A stretch of 64,000 nucleotides of DNA from Strigamia acuminata (Eukaryota > Arthropoda > Chilopoda > Geophilomorpha > Linotaeniidae): the NCBI GenBank assembly GCA_949358305.1, contig OX442315.1, positions 7,342,427 through 7,406,426 on the forward strand. Direction: 5' to 3'. The translations under genes and the position numbers were made by a program. This document shows positions 20,855 to 32,600 of the stretch, piece after piece (positions within the stretch are counted from its first letter, which is position 1; every line of letters starts with the position of its first letter). The notes below the pieces were generated by a model. It saw only the letters and a list, made by a program, of their open reading frames with translations, searched no databases and had not been told where the DNA came from.

Positions 20855-20937
20855 TGATATGAACTTAGTCTGAAATGAAAAAATAATAATAATTAAGTTC
20901 GAAAACGATTATCTGAATTGGACACACATGAAATAAT

Positions 20938-20940
<3 letters not shown>

Positions 20941-20969
<29 letters not shown>
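20941..20969. repeat. (TA)n microsatellite at the retrotransposon insertion site
   Basis: TA dinucleotide run directly before the 5' LTR. A short run ATATATATATT follows the 3' LTR. It makes the 4-bp target duplication (ATAT) certain in kind but ambiguous in exact phase. Confidence 0.9.
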
Positions 20970-20972
<3 letters not shown>

Positions 20973-21965
20973 GGTGACCCGACTGGGGTGGGGCACGAAG
21001 AGTTTCTCTCGTGGCCTACATACGGGTAAAGAAGGGGAGTCGCACGCGCGCCTCCCTTCCCTCAGAGCATTGACATCCAGTCAATGGACGGGCGTCTGCC
21101 CTGGGGGAGTGGGGGAGATTCGTCTTCTCCACTATTGGGTGGCTTTAGTCACCTGTCACCCCCCGCTTTGTGCAAAGGAATTCGCCTTGCACTGAGCGGG
21201 CAGAACCAACACAAAAATCAACCAAGATACACGTAAAAGCCAAACGTCCTAAAACGATCAAGCCTAAGTACAAAGACTTCAGGAGTGACCTAGGACAAGG
21301 GACTTTCAACGTGAGTACGATTGATTTGTGTTAACCTCCGCAGAGTAACCTGCGAAACAAGATTACCACACTATTTTAGCAAGCCAGCTAGAAATAGTAA
21401 ACCCACTCCAATTTAGCGAGTTGTGCAGACAAACGGTCGCACAAGCCTAAATTGCAGTAACCACGACGAGCGTTCCCGCCGCTGTGTGTATCGCCGGGAA
21501 CCACCAAGCGTCCGCCGCTGTGTGATCGCCGGACACCTACAAAAAACCCTAAACCTAGACAACAGACCAGAAGTAAGACCTTTCAGGCATTCACTCGCGC
21601 CCGACCAGCGTGAGCCCGAAGGACCGAACGAGAAACGTGAGACGAGGACGCCATTCATTGCCACGCCGGCCCAAGACGACACCACGTTGCCACGCGGACG
21701 CCATCTTGGATCCACAGCGACAAAGGACGACCTCGACCAGTTTCCCGCCAACTTCACACCCCTTTCCTTTTACCTTTTTATTCCCTTACATATTTTATTC
21801 CCTTTTAACTGTATATTCCCGTATAATAAATACATTTATTATATTTACCTTTTACATTGTCTTGCCGTGTTACATTATTTGGGTAACCGCTTGAGTAAAG
21901 CGGTATTGCGAGATCAGAGAGTGACTCATACCACGTATCAGCGACAGACCGAGTTGAGCGCGACA
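20970..21965 (+). repeat. 5' LTR
   Basis: 996 bp, TGTGGTGACC...GCGCGACA, with AATAAA at 21825-21830. Small open frames inside are present identically in both LTRs and are not considered genes. Confidence 0.96.
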
Positions 21966-21967
21966 CG

Positions 21968-21985
21968 TGGGGGCCTGTCCGGGAT
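21968..21985 (+). other. primer-binding site, tRNA-Pro type
   Basis: TGGGGGCCTGTCCGGGAT begins two bases after the LTR. It is complementary to a tRNA 3' end with CCA, discriminator C and a CCCGG T-stem, as in tRNA-Pro. It differs at two adjacent positions from the tRNA-Pro primer site known from gammaretroviruses. Confidence 0.8.
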
Positions 21986-22033
21986 CGATTTAAACGACTC
22001 GAATAGAACTTGAGATCATTTTCATACCCAAAA

Positions 22034-25000
22034 ATGGCAGACAATATCCGAGTAACGGATTCCGACTCCGACGCAAACAAGAGAGCCGGCAGTCGTAAAG
22101 GCGCCGACTATCACTTGCGATCTGGAGGTCCCTTACCCAAAGCCTCAGCGCACGAAGCGAGGCAAAAACGGCGCAAGCCTAAACCCGATCGCAGAAGCGC
22201 ATCAGAGGCATCGCACCCGTCTCGTTCCGAGACGAGGCAGCGATTGGACGAGACAGAGCGGGGTGAAGAGCAATCTCACTCCAAACTGCCGCGTTCTAAC
22301 CGTGACGGCGAGACGAGCGGAAACGAGGTTTTATCCCGTAACCAATCGCCTCGTCTAACGCACGACACCGAGGTGGGCAGTCCGAAAGCGGCGTCTCCGA
22401 TACAAAAAACGGCCTCAAATACGACAGCTAATTCGGCACTAAACACGCCAATTACGCAAAGCCGCCCAGCTTCGGTCAGGTCCGAAGGACACAAGTCCAA
22501 TGCGTCAAAAACTGAGCGTGTCTCGAGCCAGCCTTACAGCGTCTCGGCCACATTGGTTGACACGATGCAGTTGGCACAGGCAGAAGGTGTACGATACACT
22601 CTGCCAACGGGAAAAATAACTGTGTACGAAACATTACAAATCGTACGTGCAGCTTTAAGAGCGCACAGGTTATCCCCAGAAATCACCGTTGTTGAAGGCG
22701 CATACACTCAACAAATGGTAGATTCCGCTCAATTCGAAGCGGATGTCGAGAATGAGGCCCGACAAGCCATCCGCGAGAGAAAGCGGAAGCTGGCGGAAAG
22801 AGAAGCGCGAGCTCTCGAGTACGGCAAATCCCAACGCGTTCCAACCACTCCAGAAGAGGTGGAAATAGTTGATCGAGCCTTACATGCACATCGTTATGCA
22901 TTCCGTTCTCAACAAGAAGCTGAACAAGCTTTCATGACTAGGCTGCAACGAGACAAACCAAAATCCGTTCGCAAGCCAGAAGTTAGCTCGTCCGAATTGT
23001 CCGACGAGAGCGTAGAAGGCGACCCGAAGCGCACGCCGAAGGTCAGCCCCAAACCCGAGCGAAAAAAGGAAGTGCCAGTCACTCCACGCAAACGGGAAGT
23101 TTCGACCGGACAACGCGTTCGACCTCACATGATGGCGTTAGACGATAACACTAACAACGCTATCAACCGATTAATAAATGCGAACAACGCGCGTCGTAAC
23201 GAAGAACAGACTCACACGAGCCGACAACGCGACGACCCGCGGGGTAACGACTGGCAACAGCCGGTACCCATCCTCAAAGACGACGGACCTTCGAGAAAAC
23301 ATTCCGAAGACCGCACCTCGTCACGAGAGGAACGTCAACGCGAGAGAGGGCAGCAACAGTATCACTACGGAAACAGTGATTCGTCGTCGGATGAACTGGA
23401 GTCGAATGCACCCAGTCATCACGATTCGGAGAGAGGTTCCGGAGAAAGACGAAGGGAGAGAGAACGCGACGAACGCAGGGAACGGGAACGTGACGACCGT
23501 CGTAGAGGCCGGAAAGAGTCAAGCTCTTCACGGCGCGACCTGCCACGCCACTCACCGTCTCCCGACCCCAGCTCCGACCCCTCGTCCAACGACGACAGAC
23601 GAAATGATAAATCCAGTAATCGCCGGAAGAGGTCCAACTCTCCGCACGATAAAGAGAAACGACGTCGATCGGAAAATAGCGGCCACCGACGGGAGGAGTT
23701 TCAGGACCTTCCCCGACAAAGCGCGTTTACCGATTCGACGGGTCGGCAGTATACGATGGGAGAGCTTGGAAGAGCCCTGCTTGGCTCGTTAAAAGCCGAA
23801 GGAATCGATCTGAGCAAACGAAATGATCGTAATCGTAACACTGGTGACCGCGTAAAGAAAAAATACGCTGTCTCCCGACGTGACACCATGAGTGTTACCG
23901 GGAATATTAGGTGGCAATTTTATATTCAGAACCGTTTCGACGGGTCATGGAAAGCGGGAGATCGCTTCCTTGACGAAGTAATTCGGATTAAGACTGCCAC
24001 TAAAGCCACCGTAGGAGACATGCTCACCCACGGTATTGTCGAGCTAATGACAGGCTCGGCACGTGAGTGGTACCAAGGATTGAAAGGCGTCAATTGGGAC
24101 GACTTTTTAATGAGATTCGACCTGCGCTACGGCGAGACACCCGAAGAGGTGAGCCGAAAGATGCGAGGTCTTCGCCAGATGCCTGGTGAAACCATAATGG
24201 ATTACGACATTCGCGCCAGATTGTTGTTCGAAAAGGCCCCGATGGAATTTCATGCCACGGGATTCAACCTTTTCTTTCTCGGCGGTTTGTCGGAATACTC
24301 GCAACGGGTGCTACTTGAAGAAAGGGCACCGACAGGAGGCAGCTACGAAGAAATGAGCGCCTTCCTGTTCGAGAACACGATAGATATCGAGAAGAGATAT
24401 TATTCCGCTTTACCAGAAGCGGAGAAAGCAGCAACCGCTAAACGTCTCAAGTTGAGTGCGGAAAGATATGGGGCGACAGACAAAATCATGCGCCCTACTG
24501 AATATCTTAGCGGTATAATGGAGCTGGCAGAAGCTAGCGTTGGTTTACAAATAAAAAATAAACTGACATCCACGCTGCCTTCCAACCCTTTGGCCGCCCC
24601 TAAAAAGGCACCGACAGCGTCAGCCATGCAAGCGACACTGGAGGAGGTCAAAGAGGGGGAGGAAGCCGAACAAAATGTCGGAAAATCAGACGAAAAAGAA
24701 GAAAAAGACGATTATTCGACGGACGAAGAAATAAGAAGTTATCGCGACACCTTATCAACGGGTTGCGATGAGGAAGGACCGCTAGTACATCTCATCCACC
24801 GAGATAGAGCGGTAGAAGAATTTCGCGCCAGGTTAAAACCAAATACCGGCCGAATTCCGAAGTATTTTCGGAAAAATTACACGCCACCATCGAAAGTAGA
24901 CCCTGAAAAGAAAAAATCGATTGAAGCCCCAAGAGACAAATCAAATATTCGTTGTTTCAAGTGTAACCAACCGGGGCACTATTCCAATGAGTGCCCAAGA

Positions 25001-25114
25001 ACAGCGAAAGAAGACGCTAAGTTTGACGCGATAATGAAGCAGATGGCAGAGATTAAACTCGCCATGGCAAAAAACGAGTCAAAAAACGAGTCAGCGCAGG
25101 CGGCGAAGAAATAA
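22034..25114 (+). CDS. gag: Gag of the Ty3/gypsy element (1026 aa)
   Basis: Starts at MADNIRV; an upstream in-frame extension lacks an ATG. The first about 600 residues are Ser/Arg/Glu-rich and disordered (RRERERDERRERERDDRRRG). A retrotransposon capsid-like domain spans about 627-760 (WYQGLKGVNWDDFLMRFDLR). A CCHC zinc knuckle (CFKCNQPGHYSNEC) sits at residues 974-987. It would package element RNA in particles. The frame ends at 25112-25114, 23 bp before the first Met of Pol, and carries two slippery heptamers shortly before its end. Longer than usual gypsy Gags because of the N-terminal region. Confidence 0.93.
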   Translation: MADNIRVTDSDSDANKRAGSRKGADYHLRSGGPLPKASAHEARQKRRKPKPDRRSASEASHPSRSETRQRLDETERGEEQSHSKLPRSNRDGETSGNEVLSRNQSPRLTHDTEVGSPKAASPIQKTASNTTANSALNTPITQSRPASVRSEGHKSNASKTERVSSQPYSVSATLVDTMQLAQAEGVRYTLPTGKITVYETLQIVRAALRAHRLSPEITVVEGAYTQQMVDSAQFEADVENEARQAIRERKRKLAEREARALEYGKSQRVPTTPEEVEIVDRALHAHRYAFRSQQEAEQAFMTRLQRDKPKSVRKPEVSSSELSDESVEGDPKRTPKVSPKPERKKEVPVTPRKREVSTGQRVRPHMMALDDNTNNAINRLINANNARRNEEQTHTSRQRDDPRGNDWQQPVPILKDDGPSRKHSEDRTSSREERQRERGQQQYHYGNSDSSSDELESNAPSHHDSERGSGERRRERERDERRERERDDRRRGRKESSSSRRDLPRHSPSPDPSSDPSSNDDRRNDKSSNRRKRSNSPHDKEKRRRSENSGHRREEFQDLPRQSAFTDSTGRQYTMGELGRALLGSLKAEGIDLSKRNDRNRNTGDRVKKKYAVSRRDTMSVTGNIRWQFYIQNRFDGSWKAGDRFLDEVIRIKTATKATVGDMLTHGIVELMTGSAREWYQGLKGVNWDDFLMRFDLRYGETPEEVSRKMRGLRQMPGETIMDYDIRARLLFEKAPMEFHATGFNLFFLGGLSEYSQRVLLEERAPTGGSYEEMSAFLFENTIDIEKRYYSALPEAEKAATAKRLKLSAERYGATDKIMRPTEYLSGIMELAEASVGLQIKNKLTSTLPSNPLAAPKKAPTASAMQATLEEVKEGEEAEQNVGKSDEKEEKDDYSTDEEIRSYRDTLSTGCDEEGPLVHLIHRDRAVEEFRARLKPNTGRIPKYFRKNYTPPSKVDPEKKKSIEAPRDKSNIRCFKCNQPGHYSNECPRTAKEDAKFDAIMKQMAEIKLAMAKNESKNESAQAAKK
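25069..25087 (+). promoter_or_regulatory. tandem -1 ribosomal frameshift heptamers
   Basis: A-AAA-AAC occurs twice (25069-25075 and 25081-25087), both times with the Gag codons AAA and AAC in the exact phase required for -1 slippage. The -1 frame is Pol's frame and is open from here through the Pol Met at 25138. Canonical heptamer by established rules; activity not shown. Confidence 0.75.
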
Positions 25115-25137
25115 CTTCTCGACCGTCTGCGCTATTC

Positions 25138-28100
25138 ATGAAGAAGAAGGGGTTTAACAAAGGGTTCGACAAACCGCCACCAGTCAAAGAAATGGGTAGT
25201 GCCATAGCTAACGCCCAAATTCAAGACAGGGCCAACAACGCTTTGCAGGTTATTACCGCAAACGCTGAGGCTGAGGCGGAAGAACCGAACCTACTGCTTG
25301 AAGAGTTACCTCAAGTAGTCGAGGACACAGAAGAATTTCGTGTTTTCATGTGCAACGTAGCGGTCGAATATACCAGCCGCCTATGTATGCTGCCCATGAC
25401 AATAGAACGCGAAAAAATTATGGGACTATTAGACTCGGGAGCAGATCGCTCGTTCGTTTCCGAAGACATAGTAGCATCATTGGGTCTCACCGATAAGATA
25501 AAAGGCGTTAATAAAAATGTACGTCTAAAAACCGCCAACGGAATGGCGCGTCCAAAAGGAGTCATACTATTGACCATGGAATGGCTCGGAGGGGTAGAAC
25601 AGCACCCTTTCCTGGTCCTGCCCACGTGCGACAGAATTTTTCTGTTGGGCTTAGACCTCATGGCGTCAATGGAAATACAACCAAATCCAATAACGAAATC
25701 TTGGAATTATATCAGAAATGATAGAGAAAGACCCGCAATTGTCGTGCCACCAGCTCTTATCAAAGAAGCGGCCGACAAGACACAGTGGGAGAAAGGCCTA
25801 AAGAAATTCGTTCAAGACTACGATTTTAAAGCATTCGTAACAGAATTGCAACGGGACAATGTAGTGGAAACGCTTGTCGCCGACGCCGCTTTAGAATTAA
25901 ACGAAGCGGCAGCCCTACGAAGGGTCCTACTTAAATATGAGGGGATCCTGTCGAAAAAACCGGGCCGAACGAATAGGGCTATTCACGAAATTAAATTGAC
26001 GGATAATAAACCTATACGAGTTGCGTATAAGGGAATGAACCCGCAAAAACGTGAAATAGTGCAAAAAATGTGCCAAGAAATGCTAGACAGTGGCATTGTC
26101 TCCGAGGCCCAGGGAGAATACGCGACGCGAGTTGTGCTCGTGATGCGCCCGGGCTCGGATCCGCGTCTATGCATTGATTACCGCCCATTAAACGCGGTGA
26201 CAGAGATAGATCCCATACAGATGCCGTCTATCGAATCCATTTTGAGAGAGCTTAGCCCCTTTTCTTGGGTTACGACGATGGATCTGTCGAAGGGATACTG
26301 GCAAGTTGAGATGAGGCCAGAGGATAAGCTAAAAACAGCATTTTACTCGCCAATTGGACGGTTGATGTTCAACGTCATGCCGTTTGGTTTAGTGAATGCT
26401 CCCAGTACCTTTCAGAGACTAATCGAGAGCGTACTGGGTGATATCCTGCATCAGTTTGTGTGGGCATACCTAGATGACATAGTTATTGCCTCTAAAACAT
26501 TCGAAGAGCACATTGAGCACATCGACCAAGTGCTCACCCGGCTGGCGAAAGCTGGGTTACACGTTCATCCGGGCAAGAGCAAGTTCTGCCGAAAGGAGCT
26601 TGCCTTCCTGGGTTATCGCATTGGAGTCAACGGTTTAGCTATTGGCCCCGAAAAAATCGATGCGATTAATCGTTTCCCACCACCCGAGGACGTTAAAGGT
26701 GTCCAACGGTTTATGGGAATGATAAACTTCTTCGGCAGGTTGCTACCGGGTCTAGCTGAAGTGGCAGCCCCAGTTACCGACCTCCTGAAGAATGAAAACG
26801 AATTTGTATGGTCAAATGAGTGCAACATCGCATTTAATGCGATAAAGAGGATGCTGACGGAAGTCGGCGTAATGCCTCTACCCGACTTAAACCGGCCGTT
26901 CATATTACATACGGACGCCAGCAGAGTTGGGTTAGGAGCGGCGTTGCTCCAAACACACGTGCGCGACGGAGTCGAACAAGACCTGCCGTGCATGTTTATA
27001 AGTCGCAAACTCCAAGGCGCTGAAAAAAATTACAACGCCACAGAGTTGGAGTGTTTGGCAGTTGTGTGGGCTATAAGGAAATTCAGAGATTATCTCGAAT
27101 ATACCAAATTTGTAGTCCACACAGATCATCAAGCGTTACAATGGCTGATGAAATTAAAGGAGCCAGCCGGTCGACTAGCCAGATGGCAGTTAGAACTGAT
27201 GGCATGCGACTTGACCATTCAATACAAGCCCGGCAAATATAACGTCGTGGCTGACGCTCTATCAAGGGCACCAGTGTCAGATCCTATCGACGCTGACGAT
27301 GATGGCGAGGATGATTCCCGCATCATTTACTGCCCGACGAGTTGTCACCGTTGGGATTTAAGGAAAATAAATGAAATTCCCACCGCGTCTCCAGCAGATG
27401 TAAAATTCTGTGGATTCTGGACGCGGTTATACCAACCAGCTGCTGACAATTACCCAAATGCAAAGAAGGAATTTAAGCTAGAGCGGAGAATAAATGACCC
27501 GCTTCTAAGCGCCTTCCACGCTCATGTCGGCAAGCAAATGCGAAGCAATCCCCCGACAAGGGAGGAAATAATTGTGCAACAAAAATTAGACAAAAAATGT
27601 CAGGACAGAGCTAGATTCGTACTGACAGGAAAATATCCGCCCAACTTAACCAGAAGGCAGAAGCGTCGTTATGCACACGAATCCATAGATTACCTATTGG
27701 ATGACGGCCTTTTGGTGAAACATCACCCAAATCACCAAGATGACTTGAGTGAATCGGACACCGCAGTAAAGGTAGTAATACCTGCTTCCTTAATCGGTCG
27801 CGTGCTGTGGTTGTTACACGGGCACCCGCTTGCGAGCCATGCGGGAGTAAGCAGAACACTCTATCGTGCTACACAGCTTTTTCACTGGACAGGGATGAAA
27901 AAAGATATTGCTCTTTTTGTCCACCAATGTCAGCGATGTCAAGCGTGCAAGCCGAGGAGTAAATCACCATTCGAAACTATTTTCTTAGGGCCTTACGCGC
28001 CTTTTGATTGTTTAAGTGTCGATGTGATGGGCCCAAAACCCGTTACGGGAAATAAAAATGCGTACATTATCGTTATAATGGACGTAGCAACTCGTTGGCC

Positions 28101-29208
28101 CGAGTTGTACGCCGTCGCTAGGCCTTCAGCAGAAAAAATCGTTGAATGTATCTACGACGTGGCGTTACGTTACGGATTTCCACGTAAGATAATATCCGAT
28201 AACGGACCCTAATTTATCTCGAAAATTTGGGGTAAGTTTTGTAAGAAATTCGGGATTGTGGCGTCACATACTTCGACCTACAATCCCAGAACAAATCCCG
28301 TTGAGCGACTCAACAGGGACATTAAATATGCATTAAGTATATTCACTGACATCCACAATAGGTGGGATGAATACTTGAGGGAGATCGCGTTCAGCATACG
28401 AACAACAGTCTCGAGGACGAGAGATTTTTCTCCGGCCTACCTCAACTTCGCCCGGGAACTACGAGTGCCTTGGGACCCACGAGTGGCAGAGTCGGTAAAT
28501 GTGGTGGACCCTGAGAAACCACATGAGTACGTGTTTAAATTGGAGCAAACCATCTCCAACACGTACAAGCACATGATGGCGCACATTTTTAATATGCGCG
28601 ACCGCATTTTACAAGATAAAAGCGGTAGAAAATTTGTGAATTTCGAGATCAATGATTTGGTGTGGAAGGACACACACATCCTCTCAAATGCAGCGAGAGG
28701 AATCACCGCCAGCTTGGCCGACAAAAGAGACGGTCCGTATGTGATCATCGACAAGCATGGCGGTAACGCGTATAAATTACGTAAGCTCGAGGACAATACC
28801 GAGCATAAATCGATACAAGTACGAGAGTTAACTCCGTACATTCCGGAATTCCCGCAAGAAATGTGGGCAAAAGGCCAAGTCAAGTCTAAAACTGACGGCC
28901 AAATCGTCGATATGTTCGCTGGCGAGTCGGAAAAAGCACCGCCAAGTGACAACGAGGAGTATTTCGACGCCCCTTCACCACCGGTAAACGAGATAGTTGA
29001 ATCCGTTCCGGATCCAATTTTGGTCGGGGGGGAAACAGGAGAAACTCCTGAAACAAACACAAAAAACACGGATAAAAAAGAAAACAGTAATGAGGAGGTA
29101 CAGACACAAAAAACAACAAAAAATATCGTACCTGTCTCGACTCATCACCTGCGGCTTCGTAGAAGTAATCCGTTTATAAAAGACGGAAAGGTCGTAGGAA
29201 AGGAGTAG
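25138..29208 (+). pseudogene. pol: Pol of the Ty3/gypsy element, interrupted by a stop in integrase
   Basis: Domains in order: aspartic protease (LLDSGADRSFV, Asp99), reverse transcriptase (YLDDIVIAS, Asp446/447), RNase H (HTDAS, Asp593), integrase zinc domain (His894/901 and CQRCQAC), and integrase core with Asp962, Asp1021 and Glu1056 (D,D-35-E spacing). An in-frame TAA at 28210-28212 directly follows the DNGP of the core. The same frame then continues open to 29208 with the catalytic Glu and a GPY/F-like block. A single-base nonsense change is the simplest reading. Pol probably enters by -1 frameshift from Gag. Without readthrough this copy cannot supply integrase. Confidence 0.93.
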
Positions 29209-29360
29209 AAAACGTTACGAGTCGATGGCGACGCTGAAAAACAAAAAAATTGACCGATCGACAGCGCTAGCCATCAAAATCCGAGACTCTGAAAATTTCG
29301 CTAAGTCCAACAAAGCGGATATCGGTCGAATTCACGTCACGAGATGGCGTGGAAACGCGG

Positions 29361-29476
29361 GACCCGTAGCAAAATTATCGGCACGGGTCGGATACCGCGT
29401 GCAAAAGACCCCGTAGCAGCGATCGCGCACGGGCGTAGAAACAAAGGAGCCCCGTAGCGTAACATGCGCACGGGCT
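29361..29476 (+). other. three tandem bulged hairpins after Pol
   Basis: CCCGTAGC paired with GCACGGG (one bulged A) occurs three times: 29363-29387, 29410-29433 and 29451-29474, with loops of 10, 9 and 9 nt of different sequence. Position between Pol and the third ORF suggests a cis-acting RNA element such as an export or packaging signal; this role is inference. Confidence 0.75.
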
Positions 29477-29688
29477 GTTGCGCACAGTCATAAGCACCTG
29501 GTTCTGGAGTAAAATTACCCAGAACCCACCACGATTGCCTCGTTTTCACCCGGACTTCCGCTAAAATCAGCTGATCGTCGTCCGCACGTGATACACAGCG
29601 AGTGCATTTTTAACCGAGTTTTTGATCCATTTTACGAGAAGTTTTCAAGTTTTTTAATCGTGGTCTGACTGAACGCGCAATCCTCACG

Positions 29689-32600
29689 ATGGATGAGGAA
29701 GGAGGGGACGAGGAAATGCTTGAAATACAGCATCATGACGAGAATTGGGACCCGGACATAAACGTAGTTCCACCCGATCAGGTAGTAGTCGGCATCGCCG
29801 CACGAGATTTAGCTCCGTGCGGTCGAATTAAAGATACACTTGACTAATACTTGACATGAACGCTCTGCGTTCGAAATAGTGTATAATTATTATACTAATA
29901 TCCACGATCGCGAGAGCGATTGTATTTTCTCCTATTATTTGTCTTCAAGGACGCGATAGCAGACAAACTGTCGCCTCGCTCCTTGAAGATGACTCACGAC
30001 AATTGACACGAACGAGACAAAGGAAACGAGCTTTCTTTTTATATTCCAGAAATGGGAATAATTTATTGGATGGATTTTGAAAGAATTTATAGAACGTTGT
30101 TTCTATTTTTATTTGCTATTTTATTTGCGAATTTTTTTCCGATGACACTAATCTATTATAGATTCGTTTTTTAACTCGACTTTAACTCCGAATTTTTGGA
30201 GTTATTATTAGACAAATTTATTTCTTTACAAGTTAATTCACGACAAGAACATTTGTTTACATGTTCTAAAATTGTTATTGGAGATTTTCACGAACGATTT
30301 CGCGAATTTATTGGTTTAAATACAAATTTACAGTTCAATTTTAAATTAAACAATCCGAAGAAAAATTTCCGGATTAATACGCTCGATTCCGTCTCGTGGT
30401 TATCATTGGACGTGAACCAGATGTGCCAAGAAGACTCTTTTCTTCCTGACAAGGACGAATCAATGAACAGGAATAGGACTCGACGAGCGGTCGCACGTTT
30501 CAGCGACGTTCCTCGAGCCCACCCCCTATTTATCTCCGTGTTATTGGCGATTTCATTAATTATTTTGTTTCCATCATTGCAGATGGAGCTCCGAGACACA
30601 TGGGGAGCGCTCAGCCCCGCATGCATAGTGCGAGCGGGCATATATCGAGGCGTACTGCCCGATTTTCTGCGCCGCTGCTTTGGCGAAGATGCGAAGCCAT
30701 ACCGCCTGCGCGTATTATTTTCGCGCGCCCTCGCCAAGCGTTGGGTTAACGATTGTACACTCCTGGACGCGTTCCCGGAGTCGGTGCGAAACGTCGTCGC
30801 TGCAGAGCTCGCTCGCATCGATGACCCGAAGTCACCAATCTTCCACCCGGCCCTGTCGAGCCAATACTCCGGCAGGCCGGCGGAGGAGCATGTGTTGTTC
30901 GCGTGGCAAGCGGCCGAGACCGAGGAGGCCCGCGAAGAAGTGTATCAACACTACCGCCAGCAGCTAATCGACACTGCGCCGGCGGTTGCAGAGCGGATTT
31001 TGCAAGACGACGGAATGAGCACCGCCGATATACATCTGTGGTGCGAGCAGATTCGGCAGGGAGAAGTTACGCCACAGTGGCGACCGAGAATGGGGATTCT
31101 CACGTCACAAGCTGAAATGTGGCAACTCCACTATTTGGGAATTCTCGGCCCCAAGTATAATTTCCCAAGGAAGCGCAAGCGCTCCAAGGGAACCGGGGGC
31201 AGCGAATCGCGCTCCCCGGGACGGTCGAAGAAACAGTGCGTCGAACCGCACTCGACCGTCAACGACGGAGCGGGAACGTCAGCGCAGCCACCGCGCGACC
31301 CCGCGAATTACACCAGACCAAGGGTGTTCGTCAACCGTCAGATGAAAGACGGTAAAGAGACTCGAGAAGTCTGGATTTCGGGTGACGAAGAGCGAGTCTC
31401 TCGTCCCCGTGTCGGCAGACATCCGCTAACTCATCGTGAGCAGCGGAAACGAGACCGCAAAGAGCGGTATTTCGCTCGCTGCGAGGCGCGAGGAATTCCC
31501 CTTCCCGAACACGCTCTCAAAGCAATCGAAGCGAAGGAGGCGAGAGAGGCACGATCGAAGTCGAGTGGCCGATCTTCCGGGGAGCGTCGCGTCCTAGCGC
31601 CAGACACGCGGGACCTTCGCGAGATCATCACTCAGATGAAACGCAAGAAATTGTCGCGTTTCGACCCCGCGATGCAGTTCGCTCGCAAGATGGGCGTCGT
31701 CGAGCATGGTACCGTGATTCCACACGAAGTGGCACGGTGGTTAAGCGAATATGTCAATTCGCGACCGCGTGTAGAAAACGCGCCTACGGCCGTCGTTCCA
31801 CCGACGAGTACTGTAAGCCAGCTCCCGGCACTCCAAGTCACGCCGACTGGAGTGCAAGCGACGCTGCCACCGCCAACACAACAGTCTTTGACGTTGCTGT
31901 TGCCGACGCAGTCATCAACGTCGCAACCGTTGCCAGCACAGCAGTCCCTGACGCTGCCGCCGCCGACACAGCCGCTGCCGCCGCCGACGCAGCCCCCGCC
32001 GCCGCCGCCGCCGATGCCGGGTTCGAGCACTACGCCGAACTTGGCCGTCGACGACTCGGTGATGTTGCCCGTTCACCAGAGCATTGCGCGGGAATGCCAT
32101 AACGCCCGCTTCGGAGAATATTACCCGAGCAAGGCAAGACACGACCGCACCGCGATGTGGTATGAACAGCGTGACGAAAACGCACGGCTGGCTCGAGAAG
32201 CAGCCAATCCGTCGATCGAAGAGCTCTTGGCCTTCGCATTTGTGATGGAGGACCCGAGGGCCGCCGCCGCTGCTCTGCAGGGCGCCGACGTCACTCAGCG
32301 CCATTTCATCGAGTGGGGGATTTCGATGATGCGGCACCACTCGCGCGCGTTCGCTGCAGATCCTGATCGCAGCAACCCTGTAAATCGGCGCAGTCTACAG
32401 CTGGCTTTGACGAAAATCATGGTCCAGTTATTGACCCCCTCGCTCTTTGGGGTCGGACGACAGGCGATGGCCTGTTGGTCCGTAGTCGACAGAGAGGGTG
32501 TGCAGATACCTCGCGCACTCGTTGGGGAATGGAGCGCCATTCTCCCCAACCCGGCGATGACTCGCTTCGAGCTGACCCGGGACGTGGTGAACCCCGAATG

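Noticed and set aside
21413-22013. ORFs of 94-196 codons inside the 5' LTR (and the identical set in the 3' LTR)
   Set aside because: LTR sequence with no recognisable domain; several overlap each other on opposite strands.
30196-30582. N-terminal extension of the third retrotransposon ORF, including a hydrophobic segment
   Set aside because: AT-rich, no ATG-led similarity, and ends in a splice acceptor directly before the GC-rich exon; better explained as intron read in frame than as an Env-like membrane region.
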